DNA from: Streptomyces sp. NBC_01750
Lineage (GTDB): Bacteria > Actinomycetota > Actinomycetes > Streptomycetales > Streptomycetaceae
DNA length: 64,000 bases
Direction: 5' to 3'
NCBI RefSeq assembly: GCF_035918095.1
Contig: NZ_CP109137.1
Span: 3,970,001 to 4,034,000 of the forward strand
Positions 16,489 to 24,738 of the stretch are shown one piece after another. The notes beneath the pieces were generated by a model, which did not search any database, was not told the DNA's origin, and was given only the letters and a program-made list of their open reading frames with translations. Position 1 is the first letter of the stretch. Each line of letters opens with the position of its first letter. Both the position numbers and the translations under genes were made by a program.

Positions 16489-18311
16489 CGGAGTTCGCCC
16501 TGCCCTGCCGCATCGGCTGTCCCGTACGGCCTGCTTTCCGGCCGGGGGTCCGGGGGTTGTCCCTGGGGAAGATGCAGCGTACTCACGGTCCTCGTGTCAC
16601 GGCCGGACCTGAGCACCGTGCCCGGTACCGCGCCCGTCACCTCGTCGTCCCGTATCGTCTCGACGCCGTTGACGCGCACCGACACGATGCCGATGGCTTT
16701 CGCGTCCAGGCGCGGGCTGTCGCCGGGCAGGTCGTGTACGAGCGTGGCCGGGCCCGCCTCGATCCGTTCCGGGTCGAAGAGGACGAGGTCGGCGTGCCAG
16801 CCCTCCTGGACACGGCCGCGTTCGCGCAGACCGAAGAGTTGTGCCGGGTCGTCGGTCAGCATCTTCACGGCCTCCTCGAGGCCGACGAGTTTCCGGCCGC
16901 GCAGACAGTCGCCGAGGAAGCGGGTCGTGTACGGCGCTCCGCACATCCGGTCCAGGTGCGCGCCCGCGTCGGAGCCGCCGAGCAGGACGTCCTCGTGCTC
17001 CCAGGTCTGCCGGCGCAGCTCCCAGGAGTCGGGGTCGTTGTCGGTGGGCATCGGCCAAAGAACCGTACGCAACCGGTCGTTGGCGCAGATCTCGACGAGA
17101 CAGTGGAAGGCGTCCTGGCCGCGCTCGGCGGCGATGTCCTTCACGACGCGCCCACTCAGGCCCTCGTTCTGCTTGGAGTATGTGTCGCCTATGACGTAGC
17201 GGCCGAAGTTCGCGAGCCGGCGGAAGACTCCGGCCTCCTTGGAGTCGGCGTGGCGCAGCATTTCGGCGCGTACGTCCGCCTCGCGGAGTGTGGCGATCCG
17301 CTCGGGGACGGGGAGGGAGAGAATCTCGCCCCAGCCGGGGATGAGGTTCAGTGCGCAGAAGGTGCCCAGCGACATGTTCATCGGCGTGAGGATCGGCATG
17401 GTCAGCGCGACGATGCGGCCACCGGACTTCCTCGCCCGCTCACTCGCCTCGAGCTGGCGCGGCACGCGCTCGGGCACGGACGCGTCGATGGTCAGCACAT
17501 TCCAGTTGAGGGGCCGTCCGGCCGCGGCGCTCATCTCGACGAACAGGTCGATCTCCTCGTCGGCGAACTGGTCCAGGCAGCCCGCGACAATCGCTTCGAG
17601 CTGGGTGCCTTCGTGTTCGGCGACGGCCCGCGAGAGGGCGAGGAGCTCTTCGGGCTTCGCGTGGCGGGATGCGACCGGCTCTCCATCACCGTCGGAGTGG
17701 GTGGATGACTGGGTGGTGGAGAGCCCCCACGCCCCCGCGTCCATCGCGTCGTGGAAGAGCCTGAGCATGTCGTCGAGCTGCTCGGGCGTGGGTTGCCCGC
17801 CAACCGCGTCGGGGCCCATGACATGCCGGCGCAGCGCGCAATGGCCCACCATGAAGCCCGCGTTGACGGCGATCCGGCCTTCCAGGGCGTCCAGATACTC
17901 GCCGAAGGTGTGCCAGCTCCACGGCGCGCCCTCCTCCAACGCGACCAGCGACATGCCCTCCACCTTGGACATCATGCGGCGGGTGTAGTCGGCGTCCTCG
18001 GGACGGTCGGGGTTGAGCGGGGCGAGGGTGAAGCCGCAGTTGCCGCCGGCGACGGTCGTCACTCCGTGGTTCATGGAGGGGGTGGCGAACGGGTCCCAGA
18101 AGAGCTGCGCGTCGTAGTGCGTGTGCGGGTCGACGAAGCCGGGGGTGAGGACGAGCCCCGACGCGTCCTCGCTCGTCCTGGCCTCCTCGGCGACGGTCCC
18201 GGGTTCGGCGATGAGGGCGATGCGCCCGTCCCGTATCCCGACGTCGGCGAGGTACGCGGGCGCGCCGGTCCCGTCCACGACGGTCGCCGAGCGAATGAGG
18301 TGGTCGAGCAT
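16485..18311 (-). CDS. N-acyl-D-amino-acid deacylase family amidohydrolase
   Basis: The 608-residue protein matches D-aminoacylase-like amidohydrolases. The metal site is H-T-H in TPGFVDPHTHYDAQLFWDP, with GGNCGFTLAP and the C-terminal GGSDAGAHLDRM, which carries the catalytic Asp. The long insertion (WSWHTFGEYLDAL ... NVLTIDAS) is usual for this family. It would hydrolyse an amide or cyclic substrate. The start ATG at 18311 is preceded by ggaggga; an upstream ATG at 18356 would add 15 residues of low similarity. It heads the two-gene operon with the aldehyde dehydrogenase, an acid- or amide-processing pair next to the palindrome-controlled genes, although no palindrome copy precedes it. Confidence 0.85.
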   Translation of the reverse strand: MLDHLIRSATVVDGTGAPAYLADVGIRDGRIALIAEPGTVAEEARTSEDASGLVLTPGFVDPHTHYDAQLFWDPFATPSMNHGVTTVAGGNCGFTLAPLNPDRPEDADYTRRMMSKVEGMSLVALEEGAPWSWHTFGEYLDALEGRIAVNAGFMVGHCALRRHVMGPDAVGGQPTPEQLDDMLRLFHDAMDAGAWGLSTTQSSTHSDGDGEPVASRHAKPEELLALSRAVAEHEGTQLEAIVAGCLDQFADEEIDLFVEMSAAAGRPLNWNVLTIDASVPERVPRQLEASERARKSGGRIVALTMPILTPMNMSLGTFCALNLIPGWGEILSLPVPERIATLREADVRAEMLRHADSKEAGVFRRLANFGRYVIGDTYSKQNEGLSGRVVKDIAAERGQDAFHCLVEICANDRLRTVLWPMPTDNDPDSWELRRQTWEHEDVLLGGSDAGAHLDRMCGAPYTTRFLGDCLRGRKLVGLEEAVKMLTDDPAQLFGLRERGRVQEGWHADLVLFDPERIEAGPATLVHDLPGDSPRLDAKAIGIVSVRVNGVETIRDDEVTGAVPGTVLRSGRDTRTVSTLHLPQGQPPDPRPESRPYGTADAAGQGELR

Positions 18312-18429
18312 GACGGGTCCCTCCAGCGCGGGGTTGGTCGTTGTCGGTCGTTTCATGGCTCCGGCCGGGGCGCGTGCGGCAGGCCGCTGCCGACGGGCAC
18401 CCGGCCGGAACCCGGGGACGGCGGTCCGG

Positions 18430-18600
18430 GAGGCCGCCGCCGTTCTGCGGGGGCGGGGGGTTTTCCCCTACCCGCCCCTTCCCGTAACCGGGGGCTCCGC
18501 CCCCGGACCCCCCGGTACGCCCTTCGGGCGTGTCCTCAATCGCCGGACGGGCTGCAATGCAGCCCCGCCGGCGATTGGGAACAGGCCCGCCGCAGGCGTA
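18430..18600. repeat. Streptomyces-type intergenic GC-rich hairpin element, copy 1
   Basis: The gap between the acylase gene and the LLM gene contains ccgggggc-tcc-gcccccgg (18488-18506) and a 19-bp imperfect inverted repeat, caatcgccgg... to ...ccggcgattg (18537-18577). Both also occur, with small changes, at 56800-56995; a related piece lies at 32350-32445. The elements sit after gene ends and may serve as terminators. Confidence 0.75.
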
Positions 18601-18603
18601 CCG

Positions 18604-19725
18604 TCAGCCGGCCGCCTGGCGGAAGCGGGTCGTCCGGTGCACCGGGTCCGTGTCGATCTGCGGGATCACATGCTCGCCGATGAGCTTGATCGTGTTGATG
18701 GTGTCCTCGTACGAGATCCCGATCGGGAGCCCGAAGGAGAGCTGGTCCGCGCCCGCCTGCTCCCAGCGCTTGCACTGCTGCAGCACCTCACCCGGGTCAC
18801 CGCAGATCATCAGCTCCTCCGCGATGAGCAGTTCGATGATCTCCGCGGTGTACTCGGGCAGCAGCTCCGGCCACTCGGGGATGCCCTCGGGCCTCGGGAA
18901 GGTGTCGTGGTAGCGGAAGAGCAGGGACTGCAGATAGTTCAGTCCGCCGCCGACGGCTATCTCGACGGCCTTGTCGTGCGTCGGGGCGCAGATCGCCGTC
19001 GACGTCACCATCACGTTGTCGTTGACGAAGTCGCCGATCGCCTTCGCCTCCTTGACGGCCGTCTTGTAGGACTCGACGACCCACTCCATGTCGGAGACTT
19101 TCTGCACGCTGAAACCCAGAACGCCGAGGCCCTTCTTGCCCGCCATGGCGTACGAGGACGGGGAGCCGGCCGCGTACCACATCGCCGGGTGGGACTTCCC
19201 GTACGGCTTCGGCAGAATCTTCCGCGGCGGCAGCGACCAGTGCTTGCCCTGGAAGCCGGCGTACTCCTCCTGGAGCCACATTTTGGGGAACTCGGCGATG
19301 GTCTCTTCCCAGAGTTCCTTGGTGTGGTTCATATCGGTGATGCCTGGCATGAAGCCGAGGATCTCGTGGCTGCCGGCGCCGCGTCCCGACCCGAACTCGA
19401 AGCGCCCTTCGGAGAGATGGTCGAGCATGGCGACCTTCTCCGCGACCTTCACAGGATGGTTCACGGGCGCCAGCGGGTTGAAGATGCCCGAGCCCAGATG
19501 GATCCGGTCCGTCGCGTGTGCGAGGTACCCGAGGTACACGTCGTTCGCCGACAGATGCGAGTACTCCTCCAGGAAGTGGTGCTCGGAGGCCCAGGCGTAC
19601 TTGAAGCCGGACGTGTCCGCCTGGATGACGTACTCGGTCTCCTCCATCAGCGCCTTGTGCTCCGCGAGCGGGTCGGTCTCGGCACGCTTGCCGACGTATC
19701 CCTGTACAAAGAGCCCGAATTCCAA
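18604..19725 (-). CDS. LLM class flavin/F420-type oxidoreductase (luciferase-like monooxygenase)
   Basis: The 373-residue protein begins MEFGLFVQGYVGKRAE and continues with YVIQADTSGFKYAWASEHHFLEEYSHLSAN and IHLGSGIFNPLAPVNHPVKVAEKVAMLDHLSEGRFEFGSGRG, all typical of long luciferase-like oxidoreductases. The cofactor could be FMN with a partner reductase (one is encoded at 50280) or F420. Start codon is TTG at 19725, the only one that keeps MEFGLFVQG. A perfect 17-bp palindrome lies 24 bases upstream. Confidence 0.85.
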   Translation of the reverse strand: MEFGLFVQGYVGKRAETDPLAEHKALMEETEYVIQADTSGFKYAWASEHHFLEEYSHLSANDVYLGYLAHATDRIHLGSGIFNPLAPVNHPVKVAEKVAMLDHLSEGRFEFGSGRGAGSHEILGFMPGITDMNHTKELWEETIAEFPKMWLQEEYAGFQGKHWSLPPRKILPKPYGKSHPAMWYAAGSPSSYAMAGKKGLGVLGFSVQKVSDMEWVVESYKTAVKEAKAIGDFVNDNVMVTSTAICAPTHDKAVEIAVGGGLNYLQSLLFRYHDTFPRPEGIPEWPELLPEYTAEIIELLIAEELMICGDPGEVLQQCKRWEQAGADQLSFGLPIGISYEDTINTIKLIGEHVIPQIDTDPVHRTTRFRQAAG

Positions 19726-19749
19726 AGGGGTTCACCGTCCCTTTTACTT

Positions 19750-19766
19750 TCTGACGCACCGTCAGA
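19750..19766. promoter_or_regulatory. Operator site 1 (TCTGACG-CAC-CGTCAGA)
   Basis: Perfect 7-3-7 palindrome, the exact consensus of the local family, 24 bases before the TTG start of the LLM gene. Confidence 0.85.
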
Positions 19767-19823
19767 TCTCGATGTGGTCGACTGTTCCACCGCGCTCGCG
19801 AGGCGTCAATAGCCGACGTCCGG

Positions 19824-20585
19824 TCAGAAGAGGCTCACGCCGGCGAGCCAGCCGCCGTCGATGACGAACGGCTGCCCGGTGATGTACGAGGAGTCCTCAC
19901 TGCTCAGGAAGAGCACCAGCTTCGCCACCTCCTCCGGCTCCCCGACCCGGCCGAGCGGTACGAGCTTCCGGTACAGCTCGCCCACCGCCGCCGGGTCCAC
20001 GCCGCCCGGGTTGCTCATCGGTGTGTCCACCGCACCCGGGCAGACCGCGTTGACGCGGATCTTCCTGGCGGCCAGCTCCAGCGCGGCGACCCGGGTCAGG
20101 CCGAGGATCGCGTGCTTGGTCGCGGCGTACGCGCCCACGCCCGCCATGCCCGTCAGAGCCGTGTACGAGGCGGTGTTGACGATCGTCCCGCCGCCGGCCG
20201 CCTCGATCTCGGGCGCGACGTTGCGTATACCCAGGAAGCAGCCGATCTGATTGACCTGGATGATCTGCTGGAACTCCTCCAGCGGCGTGGACACCAACTC
20301 GTTGAAGCGCAGGATGCCCGCGTTGTTGACCAGCCCGTCGATCTTCCCGAACGCGTTCTTCGCCGCGGCGACTGCGGCGATCCAGTCGGCCTCCCGGCTC
20401 ACATCCAGATGGACGTATGCGGCTGTGTCCTCACCCAGCTCCTTGGCGACGGCCTCGCCCTGGTCGTCCAGCACATCGGCGAGCACCACCTTCGCGCCCT
20501 CCGCCGCGAAGAGCCGCGCCTCCTGCTCGCCCTGCCCGCGCGCCGCGCCCGTGATGAGGACGACGCGTCCGTCGAGCTTTCCCAT
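19824..20585 (-). CDS. SDR family oxidoreductase
   Basis: The 253-residue protein is a classical short-chain dehydrogenase. It has the cofactor motif TGAARGQG (residues 12-19), DLDVS-like acidic HLDVSREADW, NNAGI, the catalytic Ser in TASYTAL and YAATK (Tyr and Lys), and PGAVDTPM. The terminal FVIDGGWLAGVSLF is also standard. It reduces or oxidises a hydroxy/keto group with NAD(P). It follows the LLM gene at 21537-20596 by 10 bases on the same strand, so both should be one transcript from the palindrome-bearing promoter at 21558-21615. Confidence 0.9.
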   Translation of the reverse strand: MGKLDGRVVLITGAARGQGEQEARLFAAEGAKVVLADVLDDQGEAVAKELGEDTAAYVHLDVSREADWIAAVAAAKNAFGKIDGLVNNAGILRFNELVSTPLEEFQQIIQVNQIGCFLGIRNVAPEIEAAGGGTIVNTASYTALTGMAGVGAYAATKHAILGLTRVAALELAARKIRVNAVCPGAVDTPMSNPGGVDPAAVGELYRKLVPLGRVGEPEEVAKLVLFLSSEDSSYITGQPFVIDGGWLAGVSLF

Positions 20586-20595
20586 CCCACTCTCC

Positions 20596-21537
20596 TCAGT
20601 TCAGGTGCGGAGCAACGTCGGCGGCGAAGGCCGCTATCTGATCGGTGAGTTCGGTGCGGCTCCGGCTGCGGAACCGGACCTGGATCTGGTGCACGCCCAT
20701 CGCGGCGTAGGCGCGCAGCGACTCGGCGAGGGCGTCGGGCTTTCCGGTCAGGGTCCGCCGGCCGGTGTCCCAGTCCGGCTCGCCCACGTACAGCGGCTCG
20801 GTGATGGCGCCGATCTCGATGGGATCGGCGACGCCTGCTTCCTCGCGCAGCATCTTCAACCTGGCGATCTGGGCGGGGAGTTTGCCGCGCGGGTCGCCCT
20901 GGGGCAGCCAGCCGTCACCCCGTACGGCGGCCCGGCGCACGGCGGCGGGCGAGGACCCGCCCACCCAGATGGGCATCCGCCGCTGAACGGGCCGGGGCCG
21001 CTGCCCGAGCCCGCTGAAGGAGAACCGCTCGCCGGCGAACTCGGGGTACTCCTCCGGGCCGAGCGCCGCCCTGAGCGCGTCGATGGTCTCGTCGAGTACG
21101 GGCCCGCGCGCGGCGAAGTCCACGCCGAGCGCCTCGAACTCCTCCTGCACATGCCCGGCCCCGACCCCGAGGATCAGCCGTCCGCCGGAGAGGTGGTCCA
21201 GGGTCGCGTACTGCTTGGCACTCAGGAGCGGATGCCGCAGCCCGACGACGGCCACATGGCTGAGCAGCAGCACGCGCTCGGTGATCCCCGCGAGGTAGGA
21301 GAGCGTGGCGACGGGGTCGTACCAGACGGTGGACATGGCACCGGCGAGCCGGCGCGGGATCGCGACATGGTCGCAGCTCGCGAGATACGCGAACCCGGCC
21401 CGGTCGGCGACCCTGGCGATCTCGGCAAGATCCTCGGCTCCCGCGCCGGCCTCCCACGGCTCCGCGTAGATGGTGCTCTGCGACTGGATCGGGAGCTGCA
21501 TCCCGTACGACAGCCGCCCCTGGGGCAGTACGTGCAC
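20596..21537 (-). CDS. LLM class F420-dependent oxidoreductase (TIGR03619-like)
   Basis: A 313-residue luciferase-like protein: SYGMQLPIQSQSTIYAEPWEAGAG, FAYLASCDHVAIPR, TERVLLLSHVAVVGLRHPLLSAKQYATLDHLSGGRLILGVGAGH, then IWVGGSSPAAVRRAAVRGDGW. The VGAGH and WVGG motifs are typical of the F420-dependent LLM subgroup. Substrate unknown, probably a ring or side-chain oxidation step. It is the first gene of an operon with the SDR. Two palindrome copies lie 20 and 61 bases upstream of the start. Confidence 0.85.
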   Translation of the reverse strand: MHVLPQGRLSYGMQLPIQSQSTIYAEPWEAGAGAEDLAEIARVADRAGFAYLASCDHVAIPRRLAGAMSTVWYDPVATLSYLAGITERVLLLSHVAVVGLRHPLLSAKQYATLDHLSGGRLILGVGAGHVQEEFEALGVDFAARGPVLDETIDALRAALGPEEYPEFAGERFSFSGLGQRPRPVQRRMPIWVGGSSPAAVRRAAVRGDGWLPQGDPRGKLPAQIARLKMLREEAGVADPIEIGAITEPLYVGEPDWDTGRRTLTGKPDALAESLRAYAAMGVHQIQVRFRSRSRTELTDQIAAFAADVAPHLN

Positions 21538-21557
21538 CGCGCCGCCTCCTCGCCTGA

Positions 21558-21574
21558 TCTGACGCTACGTCAAC
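21558..21574. promoter_or_regulatory. Operator site 2 (TCTGACG-CTA-CGTCAAC)
   Basis: Left half perfect, right half 5 of 7. It lies 20 bases upstream of the LLM start at 21537. Confidence 0.75.
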
Positions 21575-21598
21575 TGGCCGGACGGGGTCATCGTCGTA

Positions 21599-21615
21599 CC
21601 TGACGGTTCATCAGA
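21599..21615. promoter_or_regulatory. Operator site 3 (CCTGACG-GTT-CATCAGA)
   Basis: Each half has one mismatch to the consensus. Centre-to-centre distance from site 2 is 41 bp, so both could serve the LLM/SDR operon. Confidence 0.6.
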
Positions 21616-21671
21616 CAAGGGGTGCGGTGGTGCGGGTGCCGGGGACGGTGCCGGGGCCGCGGTGCTTCGCC

Positions 21672-22085
21672 TCAGCCGAGCAGGGCGTACACGGTGGAGG
21701 CCCGCGCGGCGACGTCCCGCGAGCCATCGGCGGTCATGGTGATGTCCGCGAACGCCATACGCCGGCCCAGCTTGGTGATCCTGACGTCGATCAGGACGTC
21801 CGCGCCGGTGATCGCGCGCTGGAAGGTACTGGACTGCTGGACCGTCGTCATCGGCGCGAAGCCGCCGAGGGCGGAGGCGACGGCAATGACGGTGGCGGTG
21901 TCGGCCGCCGCCATGAGCGCCTGCCCGGACAGGGCACCGCCTTCACGGGCGAGGCGATCGCTCCAGGGGAGGCGGAGGATGGCATGCCGTTCACCGGCCT
22001 CGACGACGGAGAGCCCGAGGTCGAGCACCCAGGGGGCGAAGTTGTCGGCGAGGATCTTGTCGGCTTGGGCGGGGGTGAGCGTCAT
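21672..22085 (-). CDS. PaaI-like hotdog-fold thioesterase
   Basis: The 137-residue protein matches the PaaI/YigI hotdog family: GLSVVEAGERHAILRLPWSDRL, REGGALSGQALMAAADTATVIAVASAL, MTTVQQSSTFQRAITG and DVLIDVRITKLGRRMAFADITM. The GALSGQALMAAAD segment is the usual hot-dog helix with the catalytic region. It probably hydrolyses a small acyl-CoA. It stands alone on the minus strand between the LLM operon and the amidohydrolase. No palindrome lies directly before it. Confidence 0.8.
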   Translation of the reverse strand: MTLTPAQADKILADNFAPWVLDLGLSVVEAGERHAILRLPWSDRLAREGGALSGQALMAAADTATVIAVASALGGFAPMTTVQQSSTFQRAITGADVLIDVRITKLGRRMAFADITMTADGSRDVAARASTVYALLG

Positions 22086-22105
22086 CCTCCGATGGTGCCA
22101 GTCGT

Positions 22106-22259
22106 CCGGTCATGTGGTCAGGCTGGGCCGGGGGCTTTGGTGGTTACTGCCCGGGGGTGGTTTCCATGGACGAGCCGAGTCTCACCCGGTCATGTGGTCA
22201 AGCCGGGCCGGGGGCTTTGGTGGTTACTGCCCGGGGGTGGTTTCCATGGACGAGCCGAG
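22106..22259. repeat. 80-bp-period direct repeat, two copies, in a 324-bp gap
   Basis: Positions 22106-22185 and 22186-22259 repeat a 74-bp core (ccggtcatgtggtca ... gacgagccgag) with only two mismatches. The rest of the gap (to 22409) is GC-rich with a doubled aagaccccgcaccc motif and no gene. Confidence 0.85.
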
Positions 22260-22409
22260 AGGACCGGAGGTGGATTCGGGGTCACGCGGCAGGACCCCCT
22301 ACGCCGACGACCCCGAGGAGTCGTGCCCGGAGGGGCGCCGGAGCCCGCATCGGGCAAGACCCCGCACCCCGGGCCCGGGCAGCAAGACCCCGCACCCCCG
22401 CCGGAGGCG

Positions 22410-23630
22410 TTACGCGCCGGGCCACAGCCCGTCCGGGGTGAGGCCCAGCAGCTCAATCGCGTTGCCGCGCACTATCCGGTCCACCACATCCGGCGCCAAG
22501 TGGCCCATCTGGCTCTCCCCGACCTCCTTCGACTTCGGCCATGTCGAGTCCGAGTGCGGATAGTCCGTCTCGTACAGCACGTTCCCCACTCCGATCGCGT
22601 CCAGGTTCTTCAGCCCGAACGCGTCGTCGAAGAAGCACCCGTACACATGCTCCGCGAACAGCTCCGACGGCGGCCGCAGCACCTTGTCCGCCACCCCGCC
22701 CCAGCCGCGGTTCTCCTCCCAGACCACATTCGCGCGCTCCAGGATGTACGGGATCCAGCCGATCTGGCCCTCCGCGTACATGATCCTCAGACCCGGGAAG
22801 CGCTCGAACTTGCCGCTCATCAGCCAGTCGACCATCGAGAAACAGCAGTTGGCGAAGGTGATCGTCGAGCCGACGGCGGGCGGCGCGTCGGCGGACGTCG
22901 ACGGCATCCTCGACGACGAACCGATATGCATCGCGATCACCGTCCCCGTCTCGTCGCACGCCCGCAGGAACGGATCCCACTCGTCCGTGTGCACCGACGG
23001 CAGCCCGAGGTGCGGAGGAATCTCCGAGAAGGCCACCGCCCGCACGCCCCGTGCCGCATTGCGCCGAACCTCCTTTGCCGCCAACTCCGCGTCCCACAGC
23101 GGGATCAGGCTCAGCGGTATGAGGCGGCCGCGCGCCTCGGGGCCGCACCACTCCTCCACCATCCAGTCGTTGTACGCGCGCACGCCGAGCAGCCCCAGTT
23201 CGCGGTCCTTCGCCTCGGTGAAGGTCTGGCCGCAGAAGCGCGGGAAGGTCGGGAAGCAGAGCGCCGACTGGACGTGATTGACGTCCATGTCGGCCAGGCG
23301 CTCCGGCACCCCGAAGGAGCCCGGCCGCATCTGCTCGTACGTGATGACCTCGAGCCTGATCTCGTCGCGGGCGTATCCGACCGCCGTGTCGAGGCGGGTC
23401 AGCGGCCGGTGCAGATCCTCGTAGACCCACCAGTCGCCGATCGGCCCGTCATCGCCCTTCGCGCCCATCACCGGGGCGAACTTGCCACCCAGGAACGTCA
23501 TTTCCTTCAGCGGCGCCCGGACGATGCGCGGGCCGATGTCCTGGTACTTCGACGGGAGCCGGTCCCGCCAGACGTTGGGGGGCTCAACCGTGTGGTCGTC
23601 CACCGAGATGATCTTGGGGAAGGTCTCCAT
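22410..23630 (-). CDS. Amidohydrolase family protein (PF04909-like), paralogue A
   Basis: This 406-residue protein starts METFPKIISVDDHTVEPPNVW and contains WWVYEDLHRPL, NHVQSALCFPTFPRFCGQTF, AYNDWMVEEWCG, AMHIGSSS and the terminal ETDYPHSDSTWP. These are signatures of ACMSD-like amidohydrolases (decarboxylase/hydrolase fold); the acidic VDDH at the N-terminus replaces the usual H-x-H. Substrate unknown. A very similar protein is encoded at 61930-63120 and both genes carry the 17-bp palindrome upstream, so they probably act on related intermediates of one pathway. Confidence 0.85.
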   Translation of the reverse strand: METFPKIISVDDHTVEPPNVWRDRLPSKYQDIGPRIVRAPLKEMTFLGGKFAPVMGAKGDDGPIGDWWVYEDLHRPLTRLDTAVGYARDEIRLEVITYEQMRPGSFGVPERLADMDVNHVQSALCFPTFPRFCGQTFTEAKDRELGLLGVRAYNDWMVEEWCGPEARGRLIPLSLIPLWDAELAAKEVRRNAARGVRAVAFSEIPPHLGLPSVHTDEWDPFLRACDETGTVIAMHIGSSSRMPSTSADAPPAVGSTITFANCCFSMVDWLMSGKFERFPGLRIMYAEGQIGWIPYILERANVVWEENRGWGGVADKVLRPPSELFAEHVYGCFFDDAFGLKNLDAIGVGNVLYETDYPHSDSTWPKSKEVGESQMGHLAPDVVDRIVRGNAIELLGLTPDGLWPGA

Positions 23631-23649
23631 AGGCCCACGGTAGCGCCGA

Positions 23650-23666
23650 TCTGACGACTCGTCAGC
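23650..23666. promoter_or_regulatory. Operator site 4 (TCTGACG-ACT-CGTCAGC)
   Basis: Left half perfect, right half 6 of 7, 19 bases before the amidohydrolase start codon at 23630. Confidence 0.85.
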
Positions 23667-23709
23667 TAGTGGGCGGCACGGGAAGCCTCTCCGCCGCGGG
23701 CCCCTGGCT

Positions 23710-23745
23710 CACTATAAACCCCGTCTATACATGCTGTTTATAGTG
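23710..23745. promoter_or_regulatory. AT-rich inverted repeat CACTATAAAC ... GTTTATAGTG
   Basis: Perfect 10-bp arms at 23710-23719 and 23736-23745 flank 16 bases containing gtctatacatgct. The AT content is striking in this genome. It lies 76 bases upstream of the polysaccharide deacetylase gene and probably is an operator or promoter element for it. Confidence 0.6.
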
Positions 23746-23821
23746 CGACGACGTACGCGGCCGGCCAGCGGCAGAGCGACGTATTCCGCGTGCCCGCCAT
23801 CCACCGAGGGGGATATTCGCC

Positions 23822-24574
23822 ATGCCCGGAAACAGGACGAAAGCGAAGGTCACCGCCGCGCTCGCGGTCGCCATCCTGGCGCTGACACTCGGCGGGTGTT
23901 CGATGGAGACCACCTCACCGGCCGCCGCCAGGAGCCACGCGGCATCCGACGCCAAGCCGCCGTCCGCCGCGGGCGTCGACTGCGGCAGGGCCAAGTGCAT
24001 AGCCCTGACCTTCGACGCCGGACCCGGCAAGGACACGGCCCAACTCCTGGACACCCTCAAGGAGAAGAAGGTTCACGCGACCTTCTTCCTGCTGGGCAAG
24101 AACCATGTGCTCAAGCACCCGGACATGGCCGACGAGGGCCATGAGGTGGCCAATCACACCTGGTCGCACCGCCGGCTCGACGAGCTGAGCGCCGACGGAA
24201 TACGCGAAGAGCTCTCCCGTACGCAGGAGGCCATCGCGAAGATCACCGGCCGCAGGCCCACGCTGATGCGCCCGCCGCAGGGCCGTATCAGCGACGACGT
24301 CACCAGGGTCAGCCGGGAGCTCGGCCTCGCCCAGATCCTGTGGAGCGCCACCGCCAAGGACTTCCCCACCACCGACTCCGAACTCATCAAGAGCCGGATA
24401 CTCGACCAGGCGGGGCGCGACGGCATCATCCTGCTGCACGACATCTACGACGGAACGGTGCCCGCCGTGCCCGGAGTCATCGACGAGCTGAAGAAGCGCG
24501 GCTACACCTTCGTCACCGTGCCCCAGCTGCTCGCGCCCGGCAAGGCCAACCCCGGTGAGGTGTACCGCCCCTGA
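23822..24574 (+). CDS. Polysaccharide deacetylase (CE4/NodB) lipoprotein
   Basis: The 250-residue protein has a lipoprotein signal peptide ending in the lipobox LGGC (lipidated Cys at residue 26). The NodB domain shows motif 1 as TFDAGPG (residues 63-69, Ala replacing the second Asp of TFDDG), the metal-binding NHTWSH (residues 111-116), RPPQGRISDDV, and a final ILLHDIYDGT. It would de-N-acetylate cell-wall or chitin-like polymers at the outer face of the membrane. The Asp-to-Ala change is seen in many family members and need not abolish metal binding. It is divergent from the amidohydrolase. Confidence 0.85.
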   Translation: MPGNRTKAKVTAALAVAILALTLGGCSMETTSPAAARSHAASDAKPPSAAGVDCGRAKCIALTFDAGPGKDTAQLLDTLKEKKVHATFFLLGKNHVLKHPDMADEGHEVANHTWSHRRLDELSADGIREELSRTQEAIAKITGRRPTLMRPPQGRISDDVTRVSRELGLAQILWSATAKDFPTTDSELIKSRILDQAGRDGIILLHDIYDGTVPAVPGVIDELKKRGYTFVTVPQLLAPGKANPGEVYRP

Positions 24575-24738
24575 CGGGAGCCACCGGCACAGATCACAGA
24601 CGTAGATCGGCAAGAGGGGTTAGCGCAGAAGCTGACGCGGGCAGGGGCGAGGTGGAGACGCCCCGCTGCTGACGGGGCCACCATGCACAGGGCAGACTGT
24701 CGAGGGCGATTCCGGCAGTACGGGGGCAGGGAGCAGCT

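Noticed and set aside
22106..22259. CRISPR array.
   Set aside because: Only two repeats of about 74 bp with a 6-base spacer, and no cas genes.
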